Below are positions 49,366 through 57,933 of a stretch of DNA of 64,000 nucleotides, one piece after another. Below the pieces are notes generated by a model. It was not told where the DNA came from, did not search any database, and saw nothing but the letters and a program-made list of their open reading frames with translations. Numbering within the stretch: position 1 is the stretch's first letter; each line of letters begins with the position of its first letter. The translations under genes and the position numbers were made by a program. Origin of the DNA: Paraburkholderia tropica (GTDB lineage Bacteria > Pseudomonadota > Gammaproteobacteria > Burkholderiales > Burkholderiaceae); NCBI RefSeq assembly GCF_900109265.1, contig NZ_FNZM01000020.1, forward strand, positions 1 to 64,000, read 5' to 3'.

Positions 49366-50001
49366 TTACGCCGCCACGCGCGCCTTGCGCGCACGCTGAT
49401 TCGACAGGTAGATGTTGTCGCGCGGCAACGGCGCGCCCTCGGCCAGCGCCGCCAGCCAGGCGTCGGTGCTCGCGACCGCGGCGAAGCGCGACTGCATCAC
49501 CACGCTGAACACGCGATGGATCTCCGCGGCGCTCGCCGCACCCGCCGAATTCTCATACGGCACCGCCCCCGTCGCATCCTCCAGAAACTCGACCGCGAGC
49601 CCCGCGTGCGTGGCGTCGAAGGCCGTCGAGGCGTCGCAGTTGTGCGTCATGTAGCCGACGATCGTGAGCGTGTCGATCCCGCGCGCGGCCAGCCACGCGC
49701 CCAGATCGGTGCCCGCGAAGGCGCTCGGCAGCGACTTCTCGACGTAGTGATCGCGCTCGCGCGACGCCACCACGTCGTGCAGTTCGGCGCCCGCGCTGCC
49801 GCGCGCGAACAGCGGCGACTCCGCAGGCGCGAAGTTCTGCACGACGACGACCGGCACGCCCGCGGTACGCGCGGCGTCGATGGCGCGGCCGATGTTGGCG
49901 AGCGAGGTGTGGACGTCCGGATATTCGATCGGCAGATCGCCGCTCACATATTCGTTCTGCACGTCGATGACGACGAGCGCGCGGCGCGGTTGTGCGGACA
50001 T
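49366..50001 (-). CDS. Isochorismatase-family cysteine hydrolase
   Basis: From the ATG at 50001, with a perfect AGGAGG nine bases upstream, the product has 211 residues. The catalytic triad is Asp13 in VVIDVQNEYVSGDLPI, Lys89 in HYVEKSLPSAF and Cys122 in GYMTHNCDAS, with the conserved cis-peptide region VGYMTHNC. The family includes nicotinamidase, isochorismatase and amide hydrolases; the target here is unknown. It is divergent from a GlxA-type regulator gene, a pairing often seen for this family, and the regulator probably controls it. Confidence 0.92.
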   Translation of the reverse strand: MSAQPRRALVVIDVQNEYVSGDLPIEYPDVHTSLANIGRAIDAARTAGVPVVVVQNFAPAESPLFARGSAGAELHDVVASRERDHYVEKSLPSAFAGTDLGAWLAARGIDTLTIVGYMTHNCDASTAFDATHAGLAVEFLEDATGAVPYENSAGAASAAEIHRVFSVVMQSRFAAVASTDAWLAALAEGAPLPRDNIYLSNQRARKARVAA

Positions 50002-50249
50002 GGTGAGGCCTCCTGATTCGAGCAGTGTGAGCGAAGGTTCGCGAAGGTTCGAAAGAATTCGCGATGGTTTGGAATGCTTGGGATCAACATCGCCGGGCCT
50101 GGCGGCACAACGACGATGGCGCATTGTTGCGTGGCGGCGCGAGCGCGCACAGTGGCCCGAATGACAAGTTTCGCTAGAATCGGGCCAAACATCGGCGGCA
50201 TGTTCAAGTCGCGCCGATCTCCCCGAACGTCCCCAAAAGCGAGTTAGCG

Positions 50250-51278
50250 ATGTCCACCGCCGCCGTTCTGCCCGAGCCGTCCGATTCCGCGCCCGCGCCC
50301 TCCATTCGCCCGACGACGTCCACGTCAGCGCGCCGCATCGCCGTGGTCGCCTTCGACCGCATCATCCCATTCCATCTGTCGGTGCCCTGCATCGTGTTCG
50401 GCGAGGACCGCGCCGAAGGCGGCGTGCCGCCGTTCGAACTGCGCGTGTGCGCAGCGGAAAGCGGCCCGCTCGCGACCACGGCGGGCTTCACGCTCGGCGC
50501 GACGCACGGCCTCGACGCGCTCGCCGACGCCGACGTCGTCATCGTGCCGAGTTGGCGCGATACCGAGGAAGCGCCGCCCGAGGCGCTCTGCGCCGCCTTG
50601 CGCGACGCCCGCGCGCGCGGCGCGGTGCTGGTCGGCCTGTGCCTCGGCGCTTTCGTGCTCGCGCAAGCGGGTCTGCTCGACGGCCGTCCGGCCACCACGC
50701 ACTGGGCCGCCGCCGACGCCTTCGCACGCCGCTTCCCGCGCGTGCGCTTCGATCCGCACGTCCTTTACGTCGACGACGGCGACATCCTCACTTCGGCGGG
50801 CACGGCGGCGGGACTCGACTGCTGCCTGCATCTGCTGCGCCGCCTCGCGGGCACCGACGCGGCCAACTACGTCGCGCGCCGCCTCGTGGTCCCGCCGCAT
50901 CGGCAAGGCAATCAGGCGCAATACGTGCAGCAGCCCGTCGCGGCGCGCGGGCGCGGCGACCGGCTGTCGGGTCTGCTCGACTGGGTCCGCGCGAATCTGG
51001 ACACGCCCCACACGCTCGACACGCTGGCCGAACGCGCGCTGATGAGCCGCCGCACCTTCACCCGCCAGTTCCGCCTGACGACGGGCGCGACCGTGGGCGC
51101 GTGGCTGCTCGGCGAGCGTCTCGCGCGTGCGCAGCAGTTGCTCGAAAGCACCGATCAGCCGATCGACGCCGTCGCCCAGCGCGCGGGCTTCGGTTCGGCG
51201 GCGTCGCTGCGACAGCATTTCGTGCAGGCGTTCAGCACCTCGCCGTCGGCATGGCGGCGCGAGTTCCGGGGTCAGTGA
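50250..51278 (+). CDS. GlxA-type AraC-family regulator with DJ-1/PfpI domain
   Basis: The product has 342 residues. After about 25 disordered residues comes a DJ-1/PfpI-like class I amidotransferase-fold domain (about 30-205, with the nucleophile-elbow-like VGLCLGAFVLAQAGLLDGRP and the following ATTHWAAADAFARRFP). The C-terminal AraC domain (about 235-340) has two HTH units, MSRRTFTRQFRLTTGATVGA and IDAVAQRAGFGSAASLRQHF. The fold senses a small ligand and activates transcription. The likely target is the divergent isochorismatase-type gene 248 bases away. The ligand is unknown. Confidence 0.92.
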   Translation: MSTAAVLPEPSDSAPAPSIRPTTSTSARRIAVVAFDRIIPFHLSVPCIVFGEDRAEGGVPPFELRVCAAESGPLATTAGFTLGATHGLDALADADVVIVPSWRDTEEAPPEALCAALRDARARGAVLVGLCLGAFVLAQAGLLDGRPATTHWAAADAFARRFPRVRFDPHVLYVDDGDILTSAGTAAGLDCCLHLLRRLAGTDAANYVARRLVVPPHRQGNQAQYVQQPVAARGRGDRLSGLLDWVRANLDTPHTLDTLAERALMSRRTFTRQFRLTTGATVGAWLLGERLARAQQLLESTDQPIDAVAQRAGFGSAASLRQHFVQAFSTSPSAWRREFRGQ

Positions 51279-51357
51279 ACGAAGGACGGGAAGCGGATGG
51301 CGCGCCGGCGCGCGGCGTGAGCATGCCGGCGCCGGAACGCCGCGACGACTGCGGGCG

Positions 51358-52083
51358 TCAACCGCCCGTAAAGAAGCGCGCCGCGTAGAGCAGCAGCGCG
51401 ACGAAGAAGATCATCGCCGCCCACGCCCAGCTCGGCATGGCGTGCGGCGCGGGTTCGTGATGGAGCGTGCTTGCCGCACGGCCCGAGAGTGTGCCGCCCG
51501 CATGCGGCAGCAGATGCGCGCGCCGCGCGACCGCCGCGAGATTGATCGGCCGCAGGAATACGTGCTGACGGCGCGGTTCCTTGCCGCGCGCGCGATTGGG
51601 CGCCCGGCCGTGCTTGGCGGCGACCACCGCGCAGAATTCCGTGAAAAATTCGTCGGCCAGATCGTGCAGCGCGTGCTCCATCTGGCGCGGCGGCAATTCG
51701 CCGAGCGGACCGGTCAGCGTCGCCCACACCGAATAATCGATACGTGTGCTCGGCGGCTTGCCCGCGGCCACCTCCTCCTCGCGCAGCGCCACGTCGATCT
51801 GGCCGCGCATCGAACCGATGCCCTCGGCGCGCGCCCGAAAACTCAGCACGCGGCGCGGCGTGAGCGGCACGGTCGCCACGTCGCTGGCGATATGCGCGCG
51901 CACTTCATAGCGCGCGCGCAGCGGCCCGAGCGGCACCGTCAGCGTGAGCGCATACTCGCCCGCGCCCAGTCGCCGGAACATTTCGCAATGCTCAAGGCTC
52001 GCGCGCACCAGCGCGGCGTCCTGCAGCGCCTGCCAGACGGCAAGCGGCTCGAGCGGAATCCTCAGTGCGTCGTTCAGTTCCAT
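51358..52083 (-). CDS. CoxG-like SRPBCC protein with a C-terminal membrane anchor
   Basis: The product has 241 residues. The N-terminal 145 residues match the CoxG/SRPBCC fold: AVWQALQDAALVRASLEHCE, LTVPLGPLRARYEVRAHI and the C-terminal helix with HALHDLADEFFTEFC. A low-complexity linker precedes a single transmembrane segment near the end (WAWAAMIFFVALLLYAARFF). CoxG recruits CO dehydrogenase to the membrane in carboxydotrophs, but many homologues occur without CODH genes, as here, so no CO-related role is claimed. It lies 75 bases after the DUF427 gene. Confidence 0.85.
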   Translation of the reverse strand: MELNDALRIPLEPLAVWQALQDAALVRASLEHCEMFRRLGAGEYALTLTVPLGPLRARYEVRAHIASDVATVPLTPRRVLSFRARAEGIGSMRGQIDVALREEEVAAGKPPSTRIDYSVWATLTGPLGELPPRQMEHALHDLADEFFTEFCAVVAAKHGRAPNRARGKEPRRQHVFLRPINLAAVARRAHLLPHAGGTLSGRAASTLHHEPAPHAMPSWAWAAMIFFVALLLYAARFFTGG

Positions 52084-52158
52084 GGCGGCTCCCCGGTCGC
52101 GTTTCGAGAAGGTCGTAGGTCGTAATCGTGTGTGTCGTAGGCGGTATTCGCGCGCGGA

Positions 52159-52524
52159 TCAGGAGGTCTGGTCGATGCGGTCGACGCGTTCGGCGTCGAA
52201 GGCCAGATAGCCCCCAATTTCGCGCACGGTGTCGTGCGGCGCTTCGTAACTCCAGGCGGCGTCGTCGATGCGTCCGTCTTCGGTGCGCAAGTGGTAGTAG
52301 ACCGCCTCGCCCTTGTGCGGGCACGCGCTCGTGCGCACGGAACGTTCGAGGCGCGCCATGTTCACGTCGGCGCGCGGGAAATACCAGGTATCGATAGCGC
52401 CGGGTTCGGAGAGCGTGAGCGCGGCCAGCGTGTCGGCGATCGTGATCCCGCCGTGTATCACGCGCACGCGATGACGATTTACGACGATCTCGATGCGATG
52501 GCCGGCATCCGGTTCGACCGTCAT
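52159..52524 (-). CDS. DUF427-domain protein
   Basis: The product has 121 residues and the DUF427 pattern: VRVIHGGITIADTLAALTLS, TWYFPRADVNMARLERSVR, the conserved SACPHKGEAVYYHL with Cys and His, and AAWSYEAPHDTVREIGGYLA with FDAERV near the end. The family is a small beta-barrel of unknown function, widespread in bacteria. It is upstream of the CoxG-like gene on the same strand and probably co-transcribed. Confidence 0.92.
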   Translation of the reverse strand: MTVEPDAGHRIEIVVNRHRVRVIHGGITIADTLAALTLSEPGAIDTWYFPRADVNMARLERSVRTSACPHKGEAVYYHLRTEDGRIDDAAWSYEAPHDTVREIGGYLAFDAERVDRIDQTS

Positions 52525-52884
52525 GGTCCGCTCCCTGATCGATGGGCGGCGCAGCCGGTGCGGCGCGCAGCCTCTTCCGGCAACGCGTGCCGGTCGTTGT
52601 GGATGGCTTCAGGCTCCCTGGGGGCTCGCGGCGCGGCGGGCCCGTCACTTCATTATCGGCGAAACTTGCCGCACTTGCGCGACTTCCCGCGCAGGGCGGC
52701 CGGCGCGCTGCGTCGGCTGGCGCACACTGGCCTGGCGTCGGCGCAACACCGCCTCGCACTTCCTGCGCGCGGTCGGGCACGATGCACCCGAAACGAACGC
52801 AAAACTCGAACGCAAAACGGCCCGCGCCTTCCCGCGCGGGCCGTCTTGCAACACGCTGCAAGAGCCGGCGGACTTCCCCGCGCG
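52525..52884. other. Gap holding a terminator and no gene
   Basis: This 360-base stretch lies between the exported-protein stop (minus strand) and the DUF427 start (minus strand). It contains the terminator at 52814-52844 and should hold the DUF427 promoter, which I cannot identify. Confidence 0.45.
52814..52844 (-). terminator. Terminator for the exported protein gene
   Basis: ACGGCCCGCGC and GCGCGGGCCGT form a perfect 11-bp stem around CTTCCC. On the minus strand it is followed by T tracts (TTTTGCGTTTTG). It lies about 40 bases... after the neighbouring stop at 52885 when the minus-strand order is read the other way it precedes DUF427, so assignment to the gene at 52885-53427 is by distance. 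Confidence 0.6.
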
Positions 52885-53427
52885 TTACCAGACGAACGCG
52901 GCGCGCGCGCTGCCGTTCGAGCCGACAGTCACCGTGCTGGTCTTCTCGACGCCGTTATGGCTCGCGTGCACCGTGTAGCGGCCCGGGCGCACCCGCACCA
53001 GCATGTACGGCCCGCGCGACGTGGTGTCGAGCACGCTCGCGCCGTGGGCGTTCGTGAGCTGCACGCGCACGTCGGCGAGGAACTCGGCGTTACGGCCCGT
53101 GAAGCGCAGCGACAGCGGCCACGAGCGTTGCGCCGCCTGCAGCGCCTTCGACTCGTCTTGACCGACGCCGCCCGAGACATACGAGACGTCGCCTTGCTGC
53201 TGCACTTGCGGCATGCCGCCGCCGTTGGTGTTGCCGGCGCTCGAATCGTCGGACGACGAGCCGCCGACCGTGGCGTTGCCCTGCGTGCCGTTCATGTCTG
53301 ACGAGCCCGCGTTGCCGCCTGGCGGCATGGCTTGCTGCGCTGCCGCATTGCCCGCGTAGCCGAGTGCCAGGGTGGCCGCGAGCGCGGCGGCCGACAGGAC
53401 GGGGCGTGCGTTTCGGAACATCTTCAT
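52885..53427 (-). CDS. Exported protein with carboxypeptidase-regulatory-like domain
   Basis: From the ATG at 53427, with AAGGAG eight bases upstream, the product has 180 residues and a signal peptide ending GNAAA. The mature N-terminal 60 residues are Gly/Asn/Ser-rich and disordered. The C-terminal domain (about 95-180) contains VRVQLTNAHGASVLDTTSRG and VRPGRYTVHASHNGVEKTST, which has the beta-sandwich pattern of carboxypeptidase-regulatory-like or surface-protein domains. It is downstream of degP but separated by a terminator. Function is unknown. Confidence 0.82.
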   Translation of the reverse strand: MKMFRNARPVLSAAALAATLALGYAGNAAAQQAMPPGGNAGSSDMNGTQGNATVGGSSSDDSSAGNTNGGGMPQVQQQGDVSYVSGGVGQDESKALQAAQRSWPLSLRFTGRNAEFLADVRVQLTNAHGASVLDTTSRGPYMLVRVRPGRYTVHASHNGVEKTSTVTVGSNGSARAAFVW

Positions 53428-53559
53428 CGTGACGACTCCTTGGAAGTTTCTCCGGTATGGCGGATAGCGCAAAGCGCGTGCCCATGAGAACAGGTATAGG
53501 AGATCGGCCGATGACATGACGCATGTCTGTGCACAAAAAGCGCACAAAACGCGCGCACA

Positions 53560-53596
53560 AAAGAAAACTGCCGCCGGGCACAAGCCCCGGCGGCAG
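53560..53596 (-). terminator. Terminator after degP
   Basis: CTGCCGCCGGG and CCCCGGCGGCAG pair around CACAAG. On the minus strand a TTTTCTTTT tract follows. It lies about 85 bases after the degP stop codon. Confidence 0.85.
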
Positions 53597-53680
53597 TGAA
53601 AAAGCGGTCCGGCAATCCCGGTAGACGAAGCGTAAAGCGCGTCGGACCGCTGGAGCGAATCGTAACGACGGTTGCCGCGC

Positions 53681-55192
53681 CTAGCCGAGATCGACCGGCA
53701 CGAAGATCTGCGCGTCGTCGCGCTGGATCAGCAGCGCGATGCTGTTGCCCGCCTGCGCGATCATCTGCTTGAGCTGTTCGGCGCTGCCGACCGGACGGCC
53801 GTTCACGGCAAGGATCACGTCGCCGGGCTGGATGCCCGCGTTTTCCGCCGCGCCGCCCGCCTGCTCGACGAGCAGGCCGTGATCGACCGAATCGTTGCTC
53901 TTCTCTTCCGGCGTCAGCGGACGCACGGCCACGCCCAGGCGCCCCTGCATCTGCGACTGCGGCGTATCGTTCGACGCCACCTTGGCGTCGGAGAGCGTGC
54001 CGATGGTCGCGTTCAGATCCTTGGTGGTCTTGTCGCGCCAGATCTGGACGTCGGCCTTGGTGCCCGGCTTCATGCCCGCGATCAGCGACGGCAGGTCCGA
54101 CGAATCGCCGATCTGCTCGCCGTTCACCGCCACGATCACGTCGCCCGGCTTCAGGCCCGCCTTGGCGGCCGGGCCGTTCGCGTCCACCGAGCTGACGAGC
54201 GCGCCGTGCGGCTTGTCCATGCCGAACGAATTGGCGAGCGTCTGGTTCATCGACTGCACCGCGACGCCGAGGCGTCCGCGGCTCACATGGCCGGTCTTGA
54301 CGAGGTCGTCCTTGACCTTCATCGCTTCGGTGATCGGGATCGCGAACGACAGGCCCTGGAAGCCGCCCGTCTGCGAATAGATCATCGAGTTGATGCCGAT
54401 GACTTCGCCCTGCAGATTGAACAGCGGGCCGCCCGAATTGCCGGGGTTCACCGGCACGTCGGTCTGGATGAACGGCGTGTAGTTCTCGTCCGGCAGCGAG
54501 CGCGACTTCGCGCTGATGATGCCCGAGGTCACGGTGTTGTCGAAGCCGTACGGCGAGCCGATCGCCACCACCCACTGGCCGACCTTGCTCTGGCGCGGAT
54601 CGCCGATCTTCACGGTCGGCAGATCCTTGGCGTCGATCTTGAGCACGGCCACGTCGGACTGCTTGTCCGCGCCCACGACCTTCGCCTTGAATTCGCGCTT
54701 GTCGGTGAGCTTGACCGTCACCACGTTCGCGCCGTCCACGACGTGCGCGTTGGTCAGGATGTAGCCGTCCTGGCTGATGATGAAGCCCGAACCGAGGCTC
54801 GTGCTCGGCGTGTCGGGCTGCGCGCCGCCGCCGCTGCCGTCGCCGCCCATGCCGGGCATGCCGCCGTAGAAGTGCTTGAAGAACTGATAGAACGGATCGC
54901 TCGGATCGATCGGCAGTTGCTGCGCGCCGCCACCGGCGCCGCCGCGCATCGCCGTCTGCTTGACGACGTGCTTCGCGCTGATGTTCACGACCGCCGGACC
55001 GTAGGTTTCGACAAGGCCCGAGAAGTCGGGAATGCCGGTCTTGGCCGCGGCCTCGGCGGGCATCATCGCGGCCTGTGCCGGCGTGATGACCTGCGGCGGC
55101 GGCACGTCGCGGCGACCGGCAACGTAACCGGCCGACAACGCCACGGCCACGGCGATCGCCACGGCACTACGGGTAAAGACTTTGGTATTCAT
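53681..55192 (-). CDS. degP: DegP/MucD-type periplasmic serine protease
   Basis: The product has 503 residues: a signal-anchor-like N-terminus (VAIAVAVALSAGYVAGRRDV), then a trypsin-like domain with His150 (TNAHVVDG), Asp180 (QSDVAVLK) and Ser253 (GNSGGP), and two PDZ domains (about 300-385 and 405-500). Residues 83-130 contain a glycine-rich insertion near the LA loop. It degrades or refolds misfolded envelope proteins. AAGGAG precedes the ATG. Upstream on the same strand is a two-component system, separated by 268 bases and a hairpin, so independent transcription is likely. Confidence 0.95.
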   Translation of the reverse strand: MNTKVFTRSAVAIAVAVALSAGYVAGRRDVPPPQVITPAQAAMMPAEAAAKTGIPDFSGLVETYGPAVVNISAKHVVKQTAMRGGAGGGAQQLPIDPSDPFYQFFKHFYGGMPGMGGDGSGGGAQPDTPSTSLGSGFIISQDGYILTNAHVVDGANVVTVKLTDKREFKAKVVGADKQSDVAVLKIDAKDLPTVKIGDPRQSKVGQWVVAIGSPYGFDNTVTSGIISAKSRSLPDENYTPFIQTDVPVNPGNSGGPLFNLQGEVIGINSMIYSQTGGFQGLSFAIPITEAMKVKDDLVKTGHVSRGRLGVAVQSMNQTLANSFGMDKPHGALVSSVDANGPAAKAGLKPGDVIVAVNGEQIGDSSDLPSLIAGMKPGTKADVQIWRDKTTKDLNATIGTLSDAKVASNDTPQSQMQGRLGVAVRPLTPEEKSNDSVDHGLLVEQAGGAAENAGIQPGDVILAVNGRPVGSAEQLKQMIAQAGNSIALLIQRDDAQIFVPVDLG

Positions 55193-55278
55193 AGCGGACT
55201 CCTTGCGCGGGATGCTGTCACGACGTAACGAAGATTAAGCGGCGTCGCTTAAAGGAGTCTTAATTTGGGAACTCATGC

Positions 55279-55304
55279 GCAAAGCCCCGTCCGGAGGGGC
55301 TTTG
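55279..55304 (-). terminator. Hairpin after the histidine kinase gene
   Basis: GCAAAGCCCC and GGGGCTTTGC form a ten-bp stem around six bases. The T tract is short (TTT), so termination is less certain. It lies between the kinase stop and the degP start. Confidence 0.6.
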
Positions 55305-55460
55305 CGGGCGCGCGAGGCGAATAAGGGGCGAATTGAAAGCTCGATTAAAGCTTCGCCGGCACGTCGATGCGCAATGATTCAAACGCCCCCGCGCAATCCT
55401 TGCGCGCGCATCGATCGGAGGAAAGCGGGCCGACGCGCGGCATGCGGCCCGCGCGCCCGA

Positions 55461-56762
55461 TCAGAAGCGCAGATCGACCTGCAAACCGCCCGCCGGCGAG
55501 TCGCCGAGCGAGATGGTCGCGCCGTGCTGATCGGCGATCCGCCGGACGATCGCCAGCCCGAGTCCGGTGCCCGCGACATCGGTGCGCGCGCGGTTCGCGC
55601 CCGCGCCCACGCGATAGAAACGGTCGAACACGCGCGCGCGTTCGTCGACGGGAATGCCCGGCCCGCTATCCGCGATCCGCACGAGCGGATGGCCGTCGTC
55701 GAGCAGCAGGCTCACGTCGACGCGGCCGCCCGCGGGCGTGTATTTCGTGGCGTTGTCGAGCAGATTGTTGAACATCACGCGCAGCGCGTCGGCGTCGCCG
55801 TCCACGTGCGCATCGGCGCTTTCCTCGATGCCGAGATCCACGCCGCGCTGCTGCGCGAGCGGCGCGTAGTTGAGCACGCAGTCGTCGAGCAAGGCGTGCA
55901 GGTCGACGCTGCGCGCGCGCGCATGGCCGTCCGGTTCCGAGCGCGCGAGCGCGAGCAGTTGCTCCGCGAGACGCGTCGCGCGCGTGACGCCCGCCTGCAG
56001 ATCGCCGAGCGCTTCGCGGCGCGCGTCGTCGTCCTTTGCGCGCGCAACCAGTTGCGCCTGAATCTGCACCGCCGCGAGCGGCGTGCGCAGTTCGTGCGCG
56101 GCATCGGCGACGAAGGCCTTCTGCGTGTCGAGCGCGTGCGCGAGCCGTTCGAGCAGCGCGTTGAGCGCATGCACGAGCGGCATCACTTCGCGCGGCAGAC
56201 GCTCCTCGGGCAGCGGATCGAGCGCCTCGGGATGCCGCGTGTCGAGCGCGCGCGCGACGCGCGACAGCGGCTTGAGGCCGCGCCCCACCACCATCCACAC
56301 GGCGAGACCGAGAAACGGCAGCAGCACGATCAGCGGCCAGAGCGTGCGTAGCGCGACGTTCGCCGCGAGCCGGTTGCGCACCGACACCGGCTGCGCGAGC
56401 TGCACGACGTTGTCGCCGACGATCGCGCCGTACACGCGCCAGTCGCCGCGATCGGTCTTTTCAGTCGAGAAGCCGAGCTCCGCGCGCGGCGCGAGCGGCG
56501 CGCGCGGATGCGAGTAGTACATCAGCACGCCGTTGCGATTCCAGATCTGCAGGACGATGCCTTCGGTGCCGGTATCGCGCGATGACAGAATCTCGTTGAA
56601 GGGCTCGGACGGCAGCGCCGAAGCGATTTCCTGAAGCTGGTAATCGAACAGTTCGTTGGCTTCCGCGAGCGCCTGGCGGTAGATCAGCCAGCCCGCGAGG
56701 CTCACGCCCGCGACCACGATCGCGAGCAGCCAGAACAGCAGTTGTCGTCGAATCGAACTCAT
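55461..56762 (-). CDS. Sensor histidine kinase (QseC-like)
   Basis: The product has 433 residues: TM1 about 8-28, a periplasmic sensor of about 110 residues, TM2 about 142-160, HAMP to about 215, the phospho-acceptor His223 in AAHELRTPLAAVQ, then N box NNLLDNATKYTP, and G boxes DSGPGIP and GTGLGLAIVRRI. It resembles QseC/PmrB-type kinases in organisation. It follows the response-regulator gene after 16 bases and phosphorylates that partner. The stimulus is unknown; the periplasmic domain has no acidic cluster typical of cation sensing. Confidence 0.93.
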   Translation of the reverse strand: MSSIRRQLLFWLLAIVVAGVSLAGWLIYRQALAEANELFDYQLQEIASALPSEPFNEILSSRDTGTEGIVLQIWNRNGVLMYYSHPRAPLAPRAELGFSTEKTDRGDWRVYGAIVGDNVVQLAQPVSVRNRLAANVALRTLWPLIVLLPFLGLAVWMVVGRGLKPLSRVARALDTRHPEALDPLPEERLPREVMPLVHALNALLERLAHALDTQKAFVADAAHELRTPLAAVQIQAQLVARAKDDDARREALGDLQAGVTRATRLAEQLLALARSEPDGHARARSVDLHALLDDCVLNYAPLAQQRGVDLGIEESADAHVDGDADALRVMFNNLLDNATKYTPAGGRVDVSLLLDDGHPLVRIADSGPGIPVDERARVFDRFYRVGAGANRARTDVAGTGLGLAIVRRIADQHGATISLGDSPAGGLQVDLRF

Positions 56763-56778
56763 TGGTGCGCGTTCGTCC

Positions 56779-57441
56779 TCACGCGTCTTTCGCGATCATG
56801 TAGCCGAGGCCGCGCACGTTGCGGATGAGATCGGCGCCGAGCTTCTTGCGCAGCGCGTGGATGTAGACCTCGACCGTGTTGCTGCCGATTTCCTCGCCCC
56901 AGCCGTACATCTTCTCTTCGAGCTGGCTTTTCGAGAGCACCGCGCCGGGCCGCGCGAGCAGCGCTTCGAGGAGCGCGAATTCGCGCGCCGACAGCGCCAC
57001 GGGCGTGCCGTCCTGCGTGACCTGGTGCGAGGCCGGATCGAGCGTGATCGAGCCGTGACGGATGGTGGATTCGCTGCGGCCCGACTGGCGGCGGATCAGC
57101 GCACGCATGCGCGCGCCGAGTTCGTCGAGATCGAAGGGCTTGATGAGGTAATCGTCGGCGCCGGCGTCGAGCCCTTTCACGCGGTCGGCGATGGCGTCGC
57201 GCGCCGTGAGGATCAGCACCGGCAGCGCCGTGCCGCGCGCACGCAGCGTGCGCAGCACGTCGAGGCCATCGCGCTTGGGCAGCCCGAGATCGAGCAGCAT
57301 CAGGTCGTAGCTTTCGCCACTCGCGGCCGAGAGCGCGGCTTCGCCGTCCTCGACCCAATCGACCGCAAAGCCCTCGCCGCGCAGCGCCTTGCGCACGCCT
57401 TCGGCGATCATGCGGTCATCTTCGACTAGCAGTATGCGCAT
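56779..57441 (-). CDS. OmpR-family response regulator (QseB-like)
   Basis: The product has 220 residues. The receiver domain has the acidic pair in LLVEDDRMI, the phospho-acceptor Asp51 in LMLLDLGLPKRDG, Thr in LILTARD and Lys in IKPFDLDEL. The C-terminal winged helix (about 125-220) has SAREFALLEALLARPGAVLS and SNTVEVYIHALRKKLGADLI with RNVRGLGYMI. The KMYGWGEEIGSN stretch is typical of QseB-type regulators. It is first in the two-gene operon. DNA targets are not evident from the window, though degP is a close neighbour. Confidence 0.94.
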   Translation of the reverse strand: MRILLVEDDRMIAEGVRKALRGEGFAVDWVEDGEAALSAASGESYDLMLLDLGLPKRDGLDVLRTLRARGTALPVLILTARDAIADRVKGLDAGADDYLIKPFDLDELGARMRALIRRQSGRSESTIRHGSITLDPASHQVTQDGTPVALSAREFALLEALLARPGAVLSKSQLEEKMYGWGEEIGSNTVEVYIHALRKKLGADLIRNVRGLGYMIAKDA

Positions 57442-57933
57442 CGTAGTGAAATAACGAAGCGGCGCGCGTGGCGCCGCGTTGCAGGATAACGATGGTGCAT
57501 TCTAGCGCGGCGCCGACAGCACCACGCCGATGTGGCGTGCGAATGGTTCGCCCTGTGCGCTCAAAGATTCGTACGCGCGATCTGCTTGCATCTCGCCTGC
57601 TTCGTCATTACTTCTCGATGACATGCGTCCGTATCGCGTTTTTATTGCGCCTTTCGCCCCTGCTTTCATCACTTTTGTCGCCGATGATGCGCGCGCACCG
57701 CACGAGGTCTTTACAATGGGCGCTTTTGCGGCGCGCGGCGCCGCGATGCTGATGCGCCGTTCAGCCGGCTTTGCGCCCGAGCGCGAAGCCCGCGCGACGG
57801 CCGCGCGCATCGCCACCGCTTCGCGCCCCTGAATCCGCGTCCGCGCGCAAACCGGCGAAGCCGCCCTCGAAGGCGCTCGCCGCGCGCGCGGCCCTGCACT
57901 GCCCGCCACTGCCCGCACTCGCCAACGCATTTC
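57442..57933. other. Divergent gap between response regulator and dacB
   Basis: This 492-base stretch should carry both promoters. TACAAT at about 57711-57716 is a possible plus-strand -10 box with a long leader to dacB, but no matching -35 is clear. A 100-codon frame at 57530-57832 has no ribosome-binding site or recognisable motif and I do not call it. Confidence 0.4.

Noticed and set aside
51358..52083. Carbon monoxide dehydrogenase locus
   Set aside because: Only a CoxG-like SRPBCC protein is present, with no cox structural genes in the window.
57530..57832. 100-codon plus-strand frame upstream of dacB
   Set aside because: No ribosome-binding site, no coherent domain and overlap with the probable regulatory region.
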